Of a DNA stretch of 55,604 bases, positions 26,023 through 33,075 are shown one piece after another. The notes below the pieces were generated by a model that saw only the letters and a list, made by a program, of their open reading frames with translations, was not told the DNA's origin and searched no databases. The DNA is from Acidobacteriota bacterium (GTDB lineage Bacteria; Acidobacteriota; Polarisedimenticolia; JAPUKU01): contig JAPUKU010000047.1 of NCBI GenBank assembly GCA_027295505.1, positions 1 to 55,604 on the forward strand. The letters run 5' to 3'. The position numbers and the translations under genes were made by a program. How positions within the stretch are numbered: position 1 is the first letter of the stretch; every line of letters starts with the position of its first letter.

Positions 26023-26048
26023 CTATCTTGCGGGACCTTGTCTGCTGA
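25794..26048 (+). pseudogene. fragment of a family 2 glycosyltransferase
   Basis: The first 27 codons of this frame read LSAIVPVYNEVSTIRKILEQ and on, an unmistakable start of a GT2 / dolichol-phosphate-mannosyltransferase-like enzyme (nucleotide-binding strand and helix). The expected VDDGS motif never follows. After a G-run near 25875 the frame turns into unrelated Pro/Ser-rich sequence and stops. It has only a TTG start and no ribosome-binding site. It looks like a decayed remnant left at a recombination point next to an AT-richer methyltransferase gene. Confidence 0.65.
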
Positions 26049-26745
26049 AGATAACCATCTTTTGTGAGGGATGCTCATAGTCATCTTTGATCTCCGGCCG
26101 CAAGCCTGATTTCTCTGCCATGTCCATGATTCTCTCGGCCGGATAGTAGTAATCCACTCCCCTCGATTCACCAAACTCATTTCTTATCCAGAAAGTCGCC
26201 AAAAACTGAGACGAATCATGCATATGCTCTGCTGCTGCTCTCATGATCACGAGAGTAGTGTCAGGGTCGGTGTGGGTGAACACGCTTTGCGCGATAATGT
26301 AATCAAATCTCTTGTCGAAGGGGATACCCGATCCCTTGATATGGCATAGGGAAGGCGTTGACGGGGCAAGATCAGACTTGGCAACAAGGCGTTGGGAGTA
26401 GGCTACGATGCTCTCAGATATGTCCAGTCCATAGTACAAACCCGGCTCGAGGAAAGGTATGACGTACCTCCCCAATCGCAGGGCTCCACATCCATAATCC
26501 AAGAGGTTGTTCTGAGGTTTTAAACCTTGTTTCCTGAGATACTCGAACTGCAATCGACCAACCTTGATCGGGGCTGAGCTTTCGTGCTGGCCGATGGCGA
26601 GTTCCGGGTTAAAAAATGTACGCACCTTCATGAACCGTCGGTATCTCTCCTCTTGCTTCAAGCGGGGATGAACGAGGTCGAGGTATTTCAACGTTGTCCA
26701 GTTGATGAGATTCCAAAGACGCCCCAATTGAACCAGCTCAGCCAT
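26023..26745 (-). CDS. SAM-dependent methyltransferase (class I)
   Basis: 240-residue Rossmann methyltransferase. Motif I is LLDYGCGALRLGRYV (about 82-96). Motif II has the acidic Asp of YYGLDISE. The motif IV region is FDYIIAQSVFTHTDPD. Such proteins often methylate sugars or lipids in glycan clusters. Its base composition and codon use are clearly AT-richer than the neighbours, and it sits beside a broken glycosyltransferase, which suggests recent transfer. The substrate is unknown. It lies between pilB and the phosphoesterase on the same strand, but the gaps suggest separate transcription. Confidence 0.85.
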   Translation of the reverse strand: MAELVQLGRLWNLINWTTLKYLDLVHPRLKQEERYRRFMKVRTFFNPELAIGQHESSAPIKVGRLQFEYLRKQGLKPQNNLLDYGCGALRLGRYVIPFLEPGLYYGLDISESIVAYSQRLVAKSDLAPSTPSLCHIKGSGIPFDKRFDYIIAQSVFTHTDPDTTLVIMRAAAEHMHDSSQFLATFWIRNEFGESRGVDYYYPAERIMDMAEKSGLRPEIKDDYEHPSQKMVIFSRQGPAR

Positions 26746-26837
26746 CGTAGCCTCCGTCCTGTGCCTCCGAGGTCTGGCGTCAATCTAGAGTGAGGCCCCG
26801 AACGTAGTCAAGAATTTCGGGCTCACTCGTCGCGAGT

Positions 26838-27575
26838 TCAGACACCCGTCTCGAGGCGCCGGGCGAGCAGGGGCGGGAGGTTCGCCTGCAGGATCTTCTG
26901 CGAGGCCGTGGCGATATCGTAGGTCACGCGGTAGTGCTCCACCTGGCCGCCCTGCGTGTCCAGAATGGCGTAGGCGGCGCGCGGATCCCGGTCCCGCGGC
27001 TGCCCGACCGATCCGGGATTGAACAGGTGCCTCTCCCCCGGCCCGAGCTTGAGGCCATCTGCCGGGGGTGGAACCTGGCGGCCGATGCGCCCCGCACGCA
27101 GGCTGAAGACGCAGGCGATGTGGCTGTGGCCAATGAAGCAGAGGTTGAAATCGCACGCATCGAACTGTCTGGAGGCCGCTCCCTCCTCCAGCAGATACTC
27201 GTCCTCATCGAGCGGGGCGCCGTGTGCCACCCAGACTCCGGGCGCCGCCACCGCAGGCCCCTCCGGCAGGGCGCGCAAATAGGCGAGGCTGTCCTCACTC
27301 AGGGCACGCTGGGTCCATTCCACCGCGGTGCGCGCAGCGCTGTTGAACCCGCTGGCCGATTCAACTCCGCAGATCACCTTGTCGTGGTTCCCCCGCACCA
27401 TGAACGCGGGATTCAGCGCTCGCAACTGCTGCACGGCGGCTTCGGGATCCGCCCCGTATCCGACCAGATCTCCCAGAAACCAGACCTGATCCCACCCCCG
27501 TGGACGGGCCGCGGCCAGAACCGCGCTCAGTGCCTCGAGGTTTCCGTGGATGTCGCTCAGGACGAGCACCCTCAT
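26838..27575 (-). CDS. calcineurin-like metallophosphoesterase (YfcE-like)
   Basis: 245-residue phosphoesterase with the full metal-binding set: LSDIHGN at the N-terminus, GDLVGYG, GNHDK, AHGAP, GHSH and NPGSVGQPRD. This order fits YfcE/MJ0936-type phosphodiesterases. The ORF start at 27596 is extended. The ATG at 27575 overlaps the stop of the thiE-aroK gene (ATGA) and follows an AGGAGG tract inside that gene. The substrate is not predictable. Confidence 0.9.
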   Translation of the reverse strand: MRVLVLSDIHGNLEALSAVLAAARPRGWDQVWFLGDLVGYGADPEAAVQQLRALNPAFMVRGNHDKVICGVESASGFNSAARTAVEWTQRALSEDSLAYLRALPEGPAVAAPGVWVAHGAPLDEDEYLLEEGAASRQFDACDFNLCFIGHSHIACVFSLRAGRIGRQVPPPADGLKLGPGERHLFNPGSVGQPRDRDPRAAYAILDTQGGQVEHYRVTYDIATASQKILQANLPPLLARRLETGV

Positions 27576-28741
27576 CCTCCTCTCCTCTCCACCCATGCAA
27601 GAATTCGTGCCGCCACCCTTTCTTCATCGAGCCGCGCGGTGGGGACCTTGAAATCAGACTTCGAGTAGAGCGCCTGCCGCGTTCGATACAACCTCCGACT
27701 GAGGCCCCGATCGCGCATCAGTGGCCTCTCTGGCGCCCCCGGACCCCGACAGCGTCGTTGGAGCGTCTCAAACGACGCGTGCAGCCAGACGCTCCGCCCT
27801 GTCCGGCGCACGCACCGCACGCTGGACGGCTCTCCGAGGGCTCCGCCCCCTAGCGCGATCACTGCTTCCCGGCCGCGGCTCACGCGGAAGAGCGTGCGGC
27901 GCTCGAGGAGACGGAAGTGCGCCTCACCGCGGCGATCGAAAAGCTCAGCAATCCGCATCCCGGCGGCGCACTCAATTTCCCGATCCAGATCGATGAAAGG
28001 TCGGCTCAGAGCCCGGGCCACGACAGGCCCCACGCTCGACTTGCCAGCACCCATGAAACCGACGACGTAGAGGTGGCGCCCCTTCAGAAGCCGCTGCGCC
28101 ACCACACGGCGGGCATCCCGGATCAATACCCTCACGCGCGCTTCCGCTCCTTCCGGCGCCGCGCACACACCGGAGATGATCGCCGCCGCATCGGCCCCGG
28201 CGCGCAGCACCTCTGCCAGGCGCTCGGTGTTAATTCCGCCGATCGCCACCAGGGGCAGCGCAACTTTCGTGCGTGCGCGGCGCAGCGGCTCGAGCCCGAG
28301 GGCGCGGTGCGCCCCGGGCCTGCTGGGACTGCGATAGATCGGCCCCAGGGCCACGTAGTCAACGGGCAGCCGCGACGCCCGCTCGGCCGCGGAGACACTG
28401 TGCGTTGACACCCCGATCAGCGCAGCAGGACCGAGGAGGCGACGCGCCTCCTGCGCGGGAAGATCCTCCTCTCCCACGTGCACCCCCGCAGCGCCGACCG
28501 CCAGCGCCAGGTCTACCCTGTCATTGATGATCGCCAAGGCGCCGCGTTTGCGGGCCTCGCGACAGGCTCGGCGGAAGTCTTCCACCAGCTCGGAGGCGGT
28601 GCGGCTCTTGTCACGCAGTTGCAACCAGCGCGCTCCCCCCCGCAACAGCGCCCGGGTCAGGGCCGCGTGTGATGGGGAGCCGGCCTGAGCCGGATCGGTG
28701 ATCGGATAGATGCACGACGGCAGACGGCGGCGCGGCTGCAC
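27572..28741 (-). CDS. thiE-aroK: fused thiamine-phosphate synthase - shikimate kinase
   Basis: A single 389-residue frame holds two complete enzymes. Residues about 10-205 are ThiE: YPITD, LQLRDK for the pyrimidine/phosphate site, INDRVDLALAVGAAGVHVG, DYVALGPIY and VAIGGI. It would join HMP-pyrophosphate and thiazole phosphate. Residues about 222-389 are shikimate kinase: P-loop GFMGAGKSS, FIDLDREIE, the shikimate-binding ALGGGA, and the lid Arg in RPLMRDR. It would phosphorylate shikimate in aromatic amino-acid synthesis. No stop or frameshift separates them, and the linker is a short basic helix. I do not know this fusion as a common arrangement. It follows accC by 9 bp. Confidence 0.92.
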   Translation of the reverse strand: MQPRRRLPSCIYPITDPAQAGSPSHAALTRALLRGGARWLQLRDKSRTASELVEDFRRACREARKRGALAIINDRVDLALAVGAAGVHVGEEDLPAQEARRLLGPAALIGVSTHSVSAAERASRLPVDYVALGPIYRSPSRPGAHRALGLEPLRRARTKVALPLVAIGGINTERLAEVLRAGADAAAIISGVCAAPEGAEARVRVLIRDARRVVAQRLLKGRHLYVVGFMGAGKSSVGPVVARALSRPFIDLDREIECAAGMRIAELFDRRGEAHFRLLERRTLFRVSRGREAVIALGGGALGEPSSVRCVRRTGRSVWLHASFETLQRRCRGPGAPERPLMRDRGLSRRLYRTRQALYSKSDFKVPTARLDEERVAARILAWVERRGG

Positions 28742-28750
28742 AGGTGCCGC

Positions 28751-30139
28751 CTAGGCCGATCCCTCGGCACTGGCCGCATTCCCTGTCACGTCCGTATCCC
28801 CCGACGCGAGGAGACGGTTGAGGTAACCGGTCGAGAGCCGGCCAATCAGAAAGTCCGGATCGTTGATGATCCGCAGGTGGAGCGGAATGTTGGTCTTTAT
28901 CCCCTCCACGACCATGACCTCCAGGGAACGCCGCATGCGGAAGATGGCTTCGGCGCGATCATTGCCATGCGTGATCAACTTGGCGATCATCGAATCGTAA
29001 TAGGGAGAAACATTCAGTTGCGAGTGCGCCGCGGTATCGATGCGCACCCCCGGCCCACCCGGCAGGTGAAACGAGGTAATCAATCCGGGAGACGGCACGA
29101 AAGTATCAGGACACTCGGCATTGATTCGACACTCGATGCTGTGCCCCCTCCATTTCACCTGACGCTGGGAATAGCCCAAGGTCTCGCCGGCGGCGACACG
29201 GATCTGCTCCTTGATCAGGTCGATGCCAGTCACCATCTCCGTGACCGGGTGCTCGACCTGGATGCGTGCATTCATCTCGATGAAGTAAAAGCTTCCGTCC
29301 CGGTCCAGAAGGAACTCGACCGTGCCGGCGTTCGTGTAGTGTGAGACCCGGGCGGCTGTGATGGCCGACTTGGCCATGGCCTCGCGCAGAGCCGGGGTCA
29401 GCGCGGTGGAAGGCGATTCTTCGATGATCTTCTGGTGCCGTCTCTGGATGGAGCACTCGCGTTCACCGAGGTGGACCTGGTTGCCATGATTGTCTGCCAT
29501 GATTTGAAACTCCACGTGGCGCGGCTCCTCCAGAAGTTTCTCGACATACACCCGATCGTCCGCGAAGGACGCTCCGGCCTCCTGCCGCGCCACCGACACA
29601 GCAGACTCCAGGCCGTCGGACGAACGCACCACACGCATTCCTTTCCCGCCACCGCCGGCTACCGCCTTGATGATGAGAGGGAATCCGATCTCGTCCGCGA
29701 CGCGCTCGACCTCCTCTCCGGATGCCAGGGCGCTGTCGCTCCCCGGCAGCACCGGCACACCGCCCGCGCTCATCGTCTGCCGGGCTCGCACCTTGTCGCC
29801 GACCAGGCGCAGGATCTCGGGGCTGGGACCAATGAATGTCAGATTGCAGGCTTCACAGACTTCCGCGAAGTGAGCCGACTCCGACAGGAAGCCGTAGCCG
29901 GGATGCACAGCGTCGGCGCCGGTGATCTCGGCAGCCGACAGAATGCTGCTGATGTTCAGATAAGAATCGCTGGCCGGTGCCGGGCCGATACAGACATCCT
30001 CGTCGGCGAATTTTACGTGCAATGAGTGAGCGTCCGCCTCGGAGTAGACGGCCACCGTGCTGATGCCCAACTCGCGACAGGCCCAGATGATGCGCAGCGC
30101 AATCTCGCCACGGTTGGCAATGAGGATTTTCTTGAACAC
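28751..30139 (-). CDS. accC: acetyl-CoA carboxylase, biotin carboxylase subunit
   Basis: 462 residues with an ATP-grasp fold. The biotin-carboxylase N-terminal domain opens with [15 protein letters not shown]. The glycine-rich ATP loop is [30 protein letters not shown] carries the catalytic Glu/Arg/Asn residues, and the C-terminal domain follows. It carboxylates biotin on AccB for malonyl-CoA synthesis. The track ORF is extended into accB. The GTG at 30139 places the usual [10 protein letters not shown] start and lies 5 bp from the accB stop. Confidence 0.97.
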   Translation of the reverse strand: MFKKILIANRGEIALRIIWACRELGISTVAVYSEADAHSLHVKFADEDVCIGPAPASDSYLNISSILSAAEITGADAVHPGYGFLSESAHFAEVCEACNLTFIGPSPEILRLVGDKVRARQTMSAGGVPVLPGSDSALASGEEVERVADEIGFPLIIKAVAGGGGKGMRVVRSSDGLESAVSVARQEAGASFADDRVYVEKLLEEPRHVEFQIMADNHGNQVHLGERECSIQRRHQKIIEESPSTALTPALREAMAKSAITAARVSHYTNAGTVEFLLDRDGSFYFIEMNARIQVEHPVTEMVTGIDLIKEQIRVAAGETLGYSQRQVKWRGHSIECRINAECPDTFVPSPGLITSFHLPGGPGVRIDTAAHSQLNVSPYYDSMIAKLITHGNDRAEAIFRMRRSLEVMVVEGIKTNIPLHLRIINDPDFLIGRLSTGYLNRLLASGDTDVTGNAASAEGSA

Positions 30140-30143
30140 GTGA

Positions 30144-30641
30144 TCAGGCTGATGCCCCGGGTCGTATCCGGAAGAGCGCCTCGCTATATTCCACAGGTTG
30201 GCCGTTCTCGACCAGCACCTCGACAATTTCTCCATCCACCTCAGACTCGATTTCGTTCATGAGCTTCATGGCTTCCACGATGCACAGCACCGTTCCCTTT
30301 TGGACCTTCTGGCCGGGTTCCACGAACGCGGGCGCCTCGGGTGAGGACCGGCGGTAAAAGGTTCCAACCATCGGAGATCGCACTTCAACGAGCCCCGCCT
30401 CGAGGGGTGCCAGGACGGGCGTGGATCCTGGTGCCGGCGGGCCAGCGGCTGCGGGAGCGGGCGCCGTGGGCATTACCTGCACCCCACCCGGCTCTGGGTG
30501 GCCCGAAGCCGGCTCCTGCGACCGCTTGCGCGGTCTCGCTTTTACCAGTCGTAGTTTGAGGCCTTCTTGTTCGATCTCGCATTCTATAAAATTGCTGCGC
30601 GAGATGTAATCCATCAATTCCATCAAGTCTTTAGTTTTCAT
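30144..30641 (-). CDS. accB: acetyl-CoA carboxylase, biotin carboxyl carrier protein
   Basis: 165 residues. The N-terminal segment ([20 protein letters not shown]) is typical of AccB, followed by a Pro/Ala-rich flexible linker. The biotinyl domain has the acceptor Lys in EAMKLMNEI. It precedes accC directly, the standard accBC pair. The carboxyltransferase genes accA and accD are not in the window. Confidence 0.97.
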   Translation of the reverse strand: MKTKDLMELMDYISRSNFIECEIEQEGLKLRLVKARPRKRSQEPASGHPEPGGVQVMPTAPAPAAAGPPAPGSTPVLAPLEAGLVEVRSPMVGTFYRRSSPEAPAFVEPGQKVQKGTVLCIVEAMKLMNEIESEVDGEIVEVLVENGQPVEYSEALFRIRPGASA

Positions 30642-30715
30642 GAAATCCGTCTCCGGAACGGGTCGGAAGCCTGGAAGCAGTCCCTTTATGGGTGTGGTGG
30701 CGTTGAGTTCCCGCT

Positions 30716-31096
30716 CTAGCGCAACTCGGCTTCGAGCAGAGACCCGGCGCGACAGGCCACGTGGCGCGCCTGTCCGAGGCTGGCTTCGGGGCGCAGAATG
30801 ATCAGCAGGAAATACTCCTTCGCGACGAGGCGCGCAACAAGCTTTTGCCGGCTCGTGGTAAGGATCAACTCCGTCGGTTCACCACCGTTGGAGTCTCGCA
30901 GAAAGGTAACCGCCTGCTTGATGAGCGACGTGTGTCCGACCGAGATCAAATCCAGGTTAACGTCGGGCTCCGAGGTGCACTGGTCGATCACCATGCCGTC
31001 GAATCCCACGACCGCCACCGCAGTGATGTCCTTGAGCCCCTTCACCAGATCCACCAGGACGGTGCCCATGGCCGGAGGTCCACTCGCAACCCTCAT
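30716..31096 (-). CDS. roadblock/LC7-domain protein
   Basis: 126-residue single-domain protein with the roadblock fold pattern: [15 protein letters not shown] in strand 1-2, a central helix and [12 protein letters not shown]. MglB of Myxococcus, a regulator of the Ras-like MglA that sets cell polarity for type IV pili, belongs to this family. Here the gene overlaps the TPR gene by 4 bp and lies downstream of pilMNOPQ, so a polarity or pilus-control role is plausible. No MglA-type GTPase is in the window. Confidence 0.85.
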   Translation of the reverse strand: MRVASGPPAMGTVLVDLVKGLKDITAVAVVGFDGMVIDQCTSEPDVNLDLISVGHTSLIKQAVTFLRDSNGGEPTELILTTSRQKLVARLVAKEYFLLIILRPEASLGQARHVACRAGSLLEAELR

Positions 31097-32262
31097 GGCC
31101 GCCCCGCCTGAATGGCCTTGAGCCAGCGCTCCAGTCGCTCGATGGAGCCCGCTGGGGGCTGCGTCGCCGGGGGTGAGTTCCGTGGAGCGTCGCCCGCCAG
31201 TGGAACAGGCGCTTTCATGCGCTCCTTCTTGAGCATCATCGGCTCGAGCTCACGGAGACGCCGCCGAATATCACGGTTCTCCGGCTCATAGCTCAGGATG
31301 CAGCGGTAGACATCCATCGCACGCTCGATGAAACCCTGGCGGACGTAGAGTTCCGCCAGGGTCTCTGTATTGATTCCATCCCGGGGCTTCTTGAGTCCGC
31401 CCTGTGCCTTCGCCTGGCTCTGCGCTCCAGCTGCAGGGGCTGCGCCGCCTTGCAGCGTCAAAGTGGCGGCCGGGCTCTCCGGAACCGGCGCGGGTTCGGG
31501 CTCCGGGGCCGGCTCCGGGGAAGCCGGTGAGGCGGCGGGTCGGGTTTCCTCTACCTTCTTGGCTGCTTGCACGGGAGGCGGCACAGACAGCCTGTCGGCT
31601 TCACCCGACGGACGAGCAACCGGCGACGGGGGCGTTGTCGGAACTGCTGCCTCGGCCGGCGTGGCAGCCGGAGGCCGTGCTTCAGCCCCCGGGGCCGGCT
31701 CCTCCTCTGTTGCCGGCAGGGGGCCAGGGGTGCGCTGCTGCGCAGGGGTTGGAAAGTGGGTGGTAGCCGGCCGGAGTGCCGAGGCGGCCCTGACCGCCGC
31801 GGGAGCAGTTGCCGGTCCTGCAGGAGCGGCCGGCGGCGGAGGCAAGGGGGATTGCCCTCCCTCGAGCTTCTGGATCTTCACCGCAATGTCCGGATCGGAT
31901 GGGCCGTACATCTGTACCGCGCGGTAGCGCCCCAGGGCTGTTTCCGTGTCTCCCAACTTTACGAGCAGATCGCCCAGGAGCCTGTTGGCAAGAAGGTTGT
32001 CGGGTGCGGCACGCAGCACGGCCTCAAACTCGACACGTGCTTCCTCGAGCAGGTTCAGGGAGAGAAAAATCCGCCCCATAGCGACGCGCGCGGACTGGTA
32101 ACCGGGGTGCTTTTTGAGCCCACCCTTGCAGACGAGAAGAGCTTCCTCAAGGAGCCCCTCCTTGCGGTACTCCTCGGCTAGCTGCAGGAAGATTTTGGAG
32201 TCAGGATCCCGGTTGAGCCGGGCTGCCAGATCTTGAATCTTCGGACTGAGAGAAGCCGCCAT
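31093..32262 (-). CDS. TPR protein with long Pro/Ala-rich linker
   Basis: 389 residues. The N-terminal TPR repeats span about residues 15-140 (QLAEEYRKEGLLEEALLVCK, then LGDLLVKLGDTETALGRYR). A low-complexity Pro/Ala/Glu linker of about 140 residues follows, then one more TPR-like unit (LAELYVRQGFIERAMDVYR). There is no signal peptide, so it is probably cytoplasmic. It has its own good promoter upstream (32301-32330) and is coupled to the roadblock gene by a 4-bp overlap, suggesting the two proteins work together. Confidence 0.85.
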   Translation of the reverse strand: MAASLSPKIQDLAARLNRDPDSKIFLQLAEEYRKEGLLEEALLVCKGGLKKHPGYQSARVAMGRIFLSLNLLEEARVEFEAVLRAAPDNLLANRLLGDLLVKLGDTETALGRYRAVQMYGPSDPDIAVKIQKLEGGQSPLPPPPAAPAGPATAPAAVRAASALRPATTHFPTPAQQRTPGPLPATEEEPAPGAEARPPAATPAEAAVPTTPPSPVARPSGEADRLSVPPPVQAAKKVEETRPAASPASPEPAPEPEPAPVPESPAATLTLQGGAAPAAGAQSQAKAQGGLKKPRDGINTETLAELYVRQGFIERAMDVYRCILSYEPENRDIRRRLRELEPMMLKKERMKAPVPLAGDAPRNSPPATQPPAGSIERLERWLKAIQAGRP

Positions 32263-32300
32263 GATCGAAGGATCCCGCCCGCCTCCGCGACGGGGTGTGC

Positions 32301-32330
32301 ATCATAGCGCAGGCGAAATCCGGGATTCAA
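32301..32330 (-). promoter_or_regulatory. sigma-70-type promoter of the TPR-roadblock-acc operon
   Basis: On the minus strand: TTGAAT (-35, 4/6), an 18-bp spacer, then TATGAT (-10, 5/6). The predicted start near 32294 gives a leader of about 32 nt. It is in the 136-bp gap that separates the pilM-Q run from the next genes. Confidence 0.55.
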
Positions 32331-32398
32331 CCTGTCCCGCCGGTTCCGGTCAGTTACCTGCCGGTGCGGTGCGGATGCAGCAGCACAGGTGGCCCCGA

Positions 32399-33052
32399 TT
32401 ACAGGCCGAGCGTTGGTCCCACCGCGTCCCCGAAATCACCGAACTCGATGGTCAGGAAACCGACCACGGAGGCCGGATTGCCGGCAACGTCCTCGCCTGT
32501 GAAGGTGACGGTCACGCCGGCCTGCCGTATCACACCACAGTTGGCTCCGACGAATCCCCCCGCACAATCTCCAGCAAACGGGCCACCGAAGCAGCCGAGG
32601 TCGATAATCCCCTGCTTGTCCTGGATGCGGACGATTTCAATGCTAAACGACGTCGCGCTGCCGACAGTGAGCTCCTGGCTGATAGCTCCCACGAAATCCG
32701 CGGGGAGCTCTGTATCGAGCACCGCGGCATCCAGGGGCGTGAACTGGACCGCGTAAGCGGTCAGAATGACATCGTTCGGGAAGGTGGTGGCAAAATCGCC
32801 ACGCTGGTTGGCATTGATGGTCACCGTGACAAAGTCAGAGCGGATTGTATCCACGCACTCGTTGAGAGGGCTCACGGGGTCGTCTTCCACCAGCACGTCA
32901 AGAACATCGGAGAACCCCACCAGTGGATTGAAGCTCACCATCGTGGGGAAGTTCGGAGAGAGATCTTCGTCGTCGAGGTTATCGTTGCACGCGGGCAGGG
33001 CCAGCGCCAGTATCGCCACCAGCGGGATCAGTTGTCGCAATTTCCACTTCAT
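32399..33052 (-). CDS. lipoprotein of unknown function downstream of pilQ
   Basis: 217-residue lipoprotein: basic N-terminus, hydrophobic segment and lipobox LALPAC. The mature part is beta-rich and acidic, with a Cys-rich stretch (GCFGGPFAGDC, then NCG) that could form disulfides, and a C-terminal VTVTFTGEDVAGNPA pattern like an Ig-like/bacterial adhesion strand. I recognise no family. The start at 33052 (AGGAGG ahead) lies 23 bp after the pilQ stop, so it is the last gene of the pilM-Q operon. The ORF start at 33076 is an extension. Confidence 0.75.
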   Translation of the reverse strand: MKWKLRQLIPLVAILALALPACNDNLDDEDLSPNFPTMVSFNPLVGFSDVLDVLVEDDPVSPLNECVDTIRSDFVTVTINANQRGDFATTFPNDVILTAYAVQFTPLDAAVLDTELPADFVGAISQELTVGSATSFSIEIVRIQDKQGIIDLGCFGGPFAGDCAGGFVGANCGVIRQAGVTVTFTGEDVAGNPASVVGFLTIEFGDFGDAVGPTLGL

Positions 33053-33075
33053 GGGCTCAGCCTCCTTGCCACACA

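Noticed and set aside
25637-26080. 147-residue plus-strand ORF beside pilB
   Set aside because: Low-complexity Pro/Gly/Arg composition, no family resemblance, and a different frame carries the recognisable GT2 fragment.
31370-31927. 185-residue plus-strand ORF opposite the TPR linker
   Set aside because: Gly/Ala/Ser-rich mirror of the Pro/Ala linker of the real gene; such long antisense frames are expected in GC-rich repeats.
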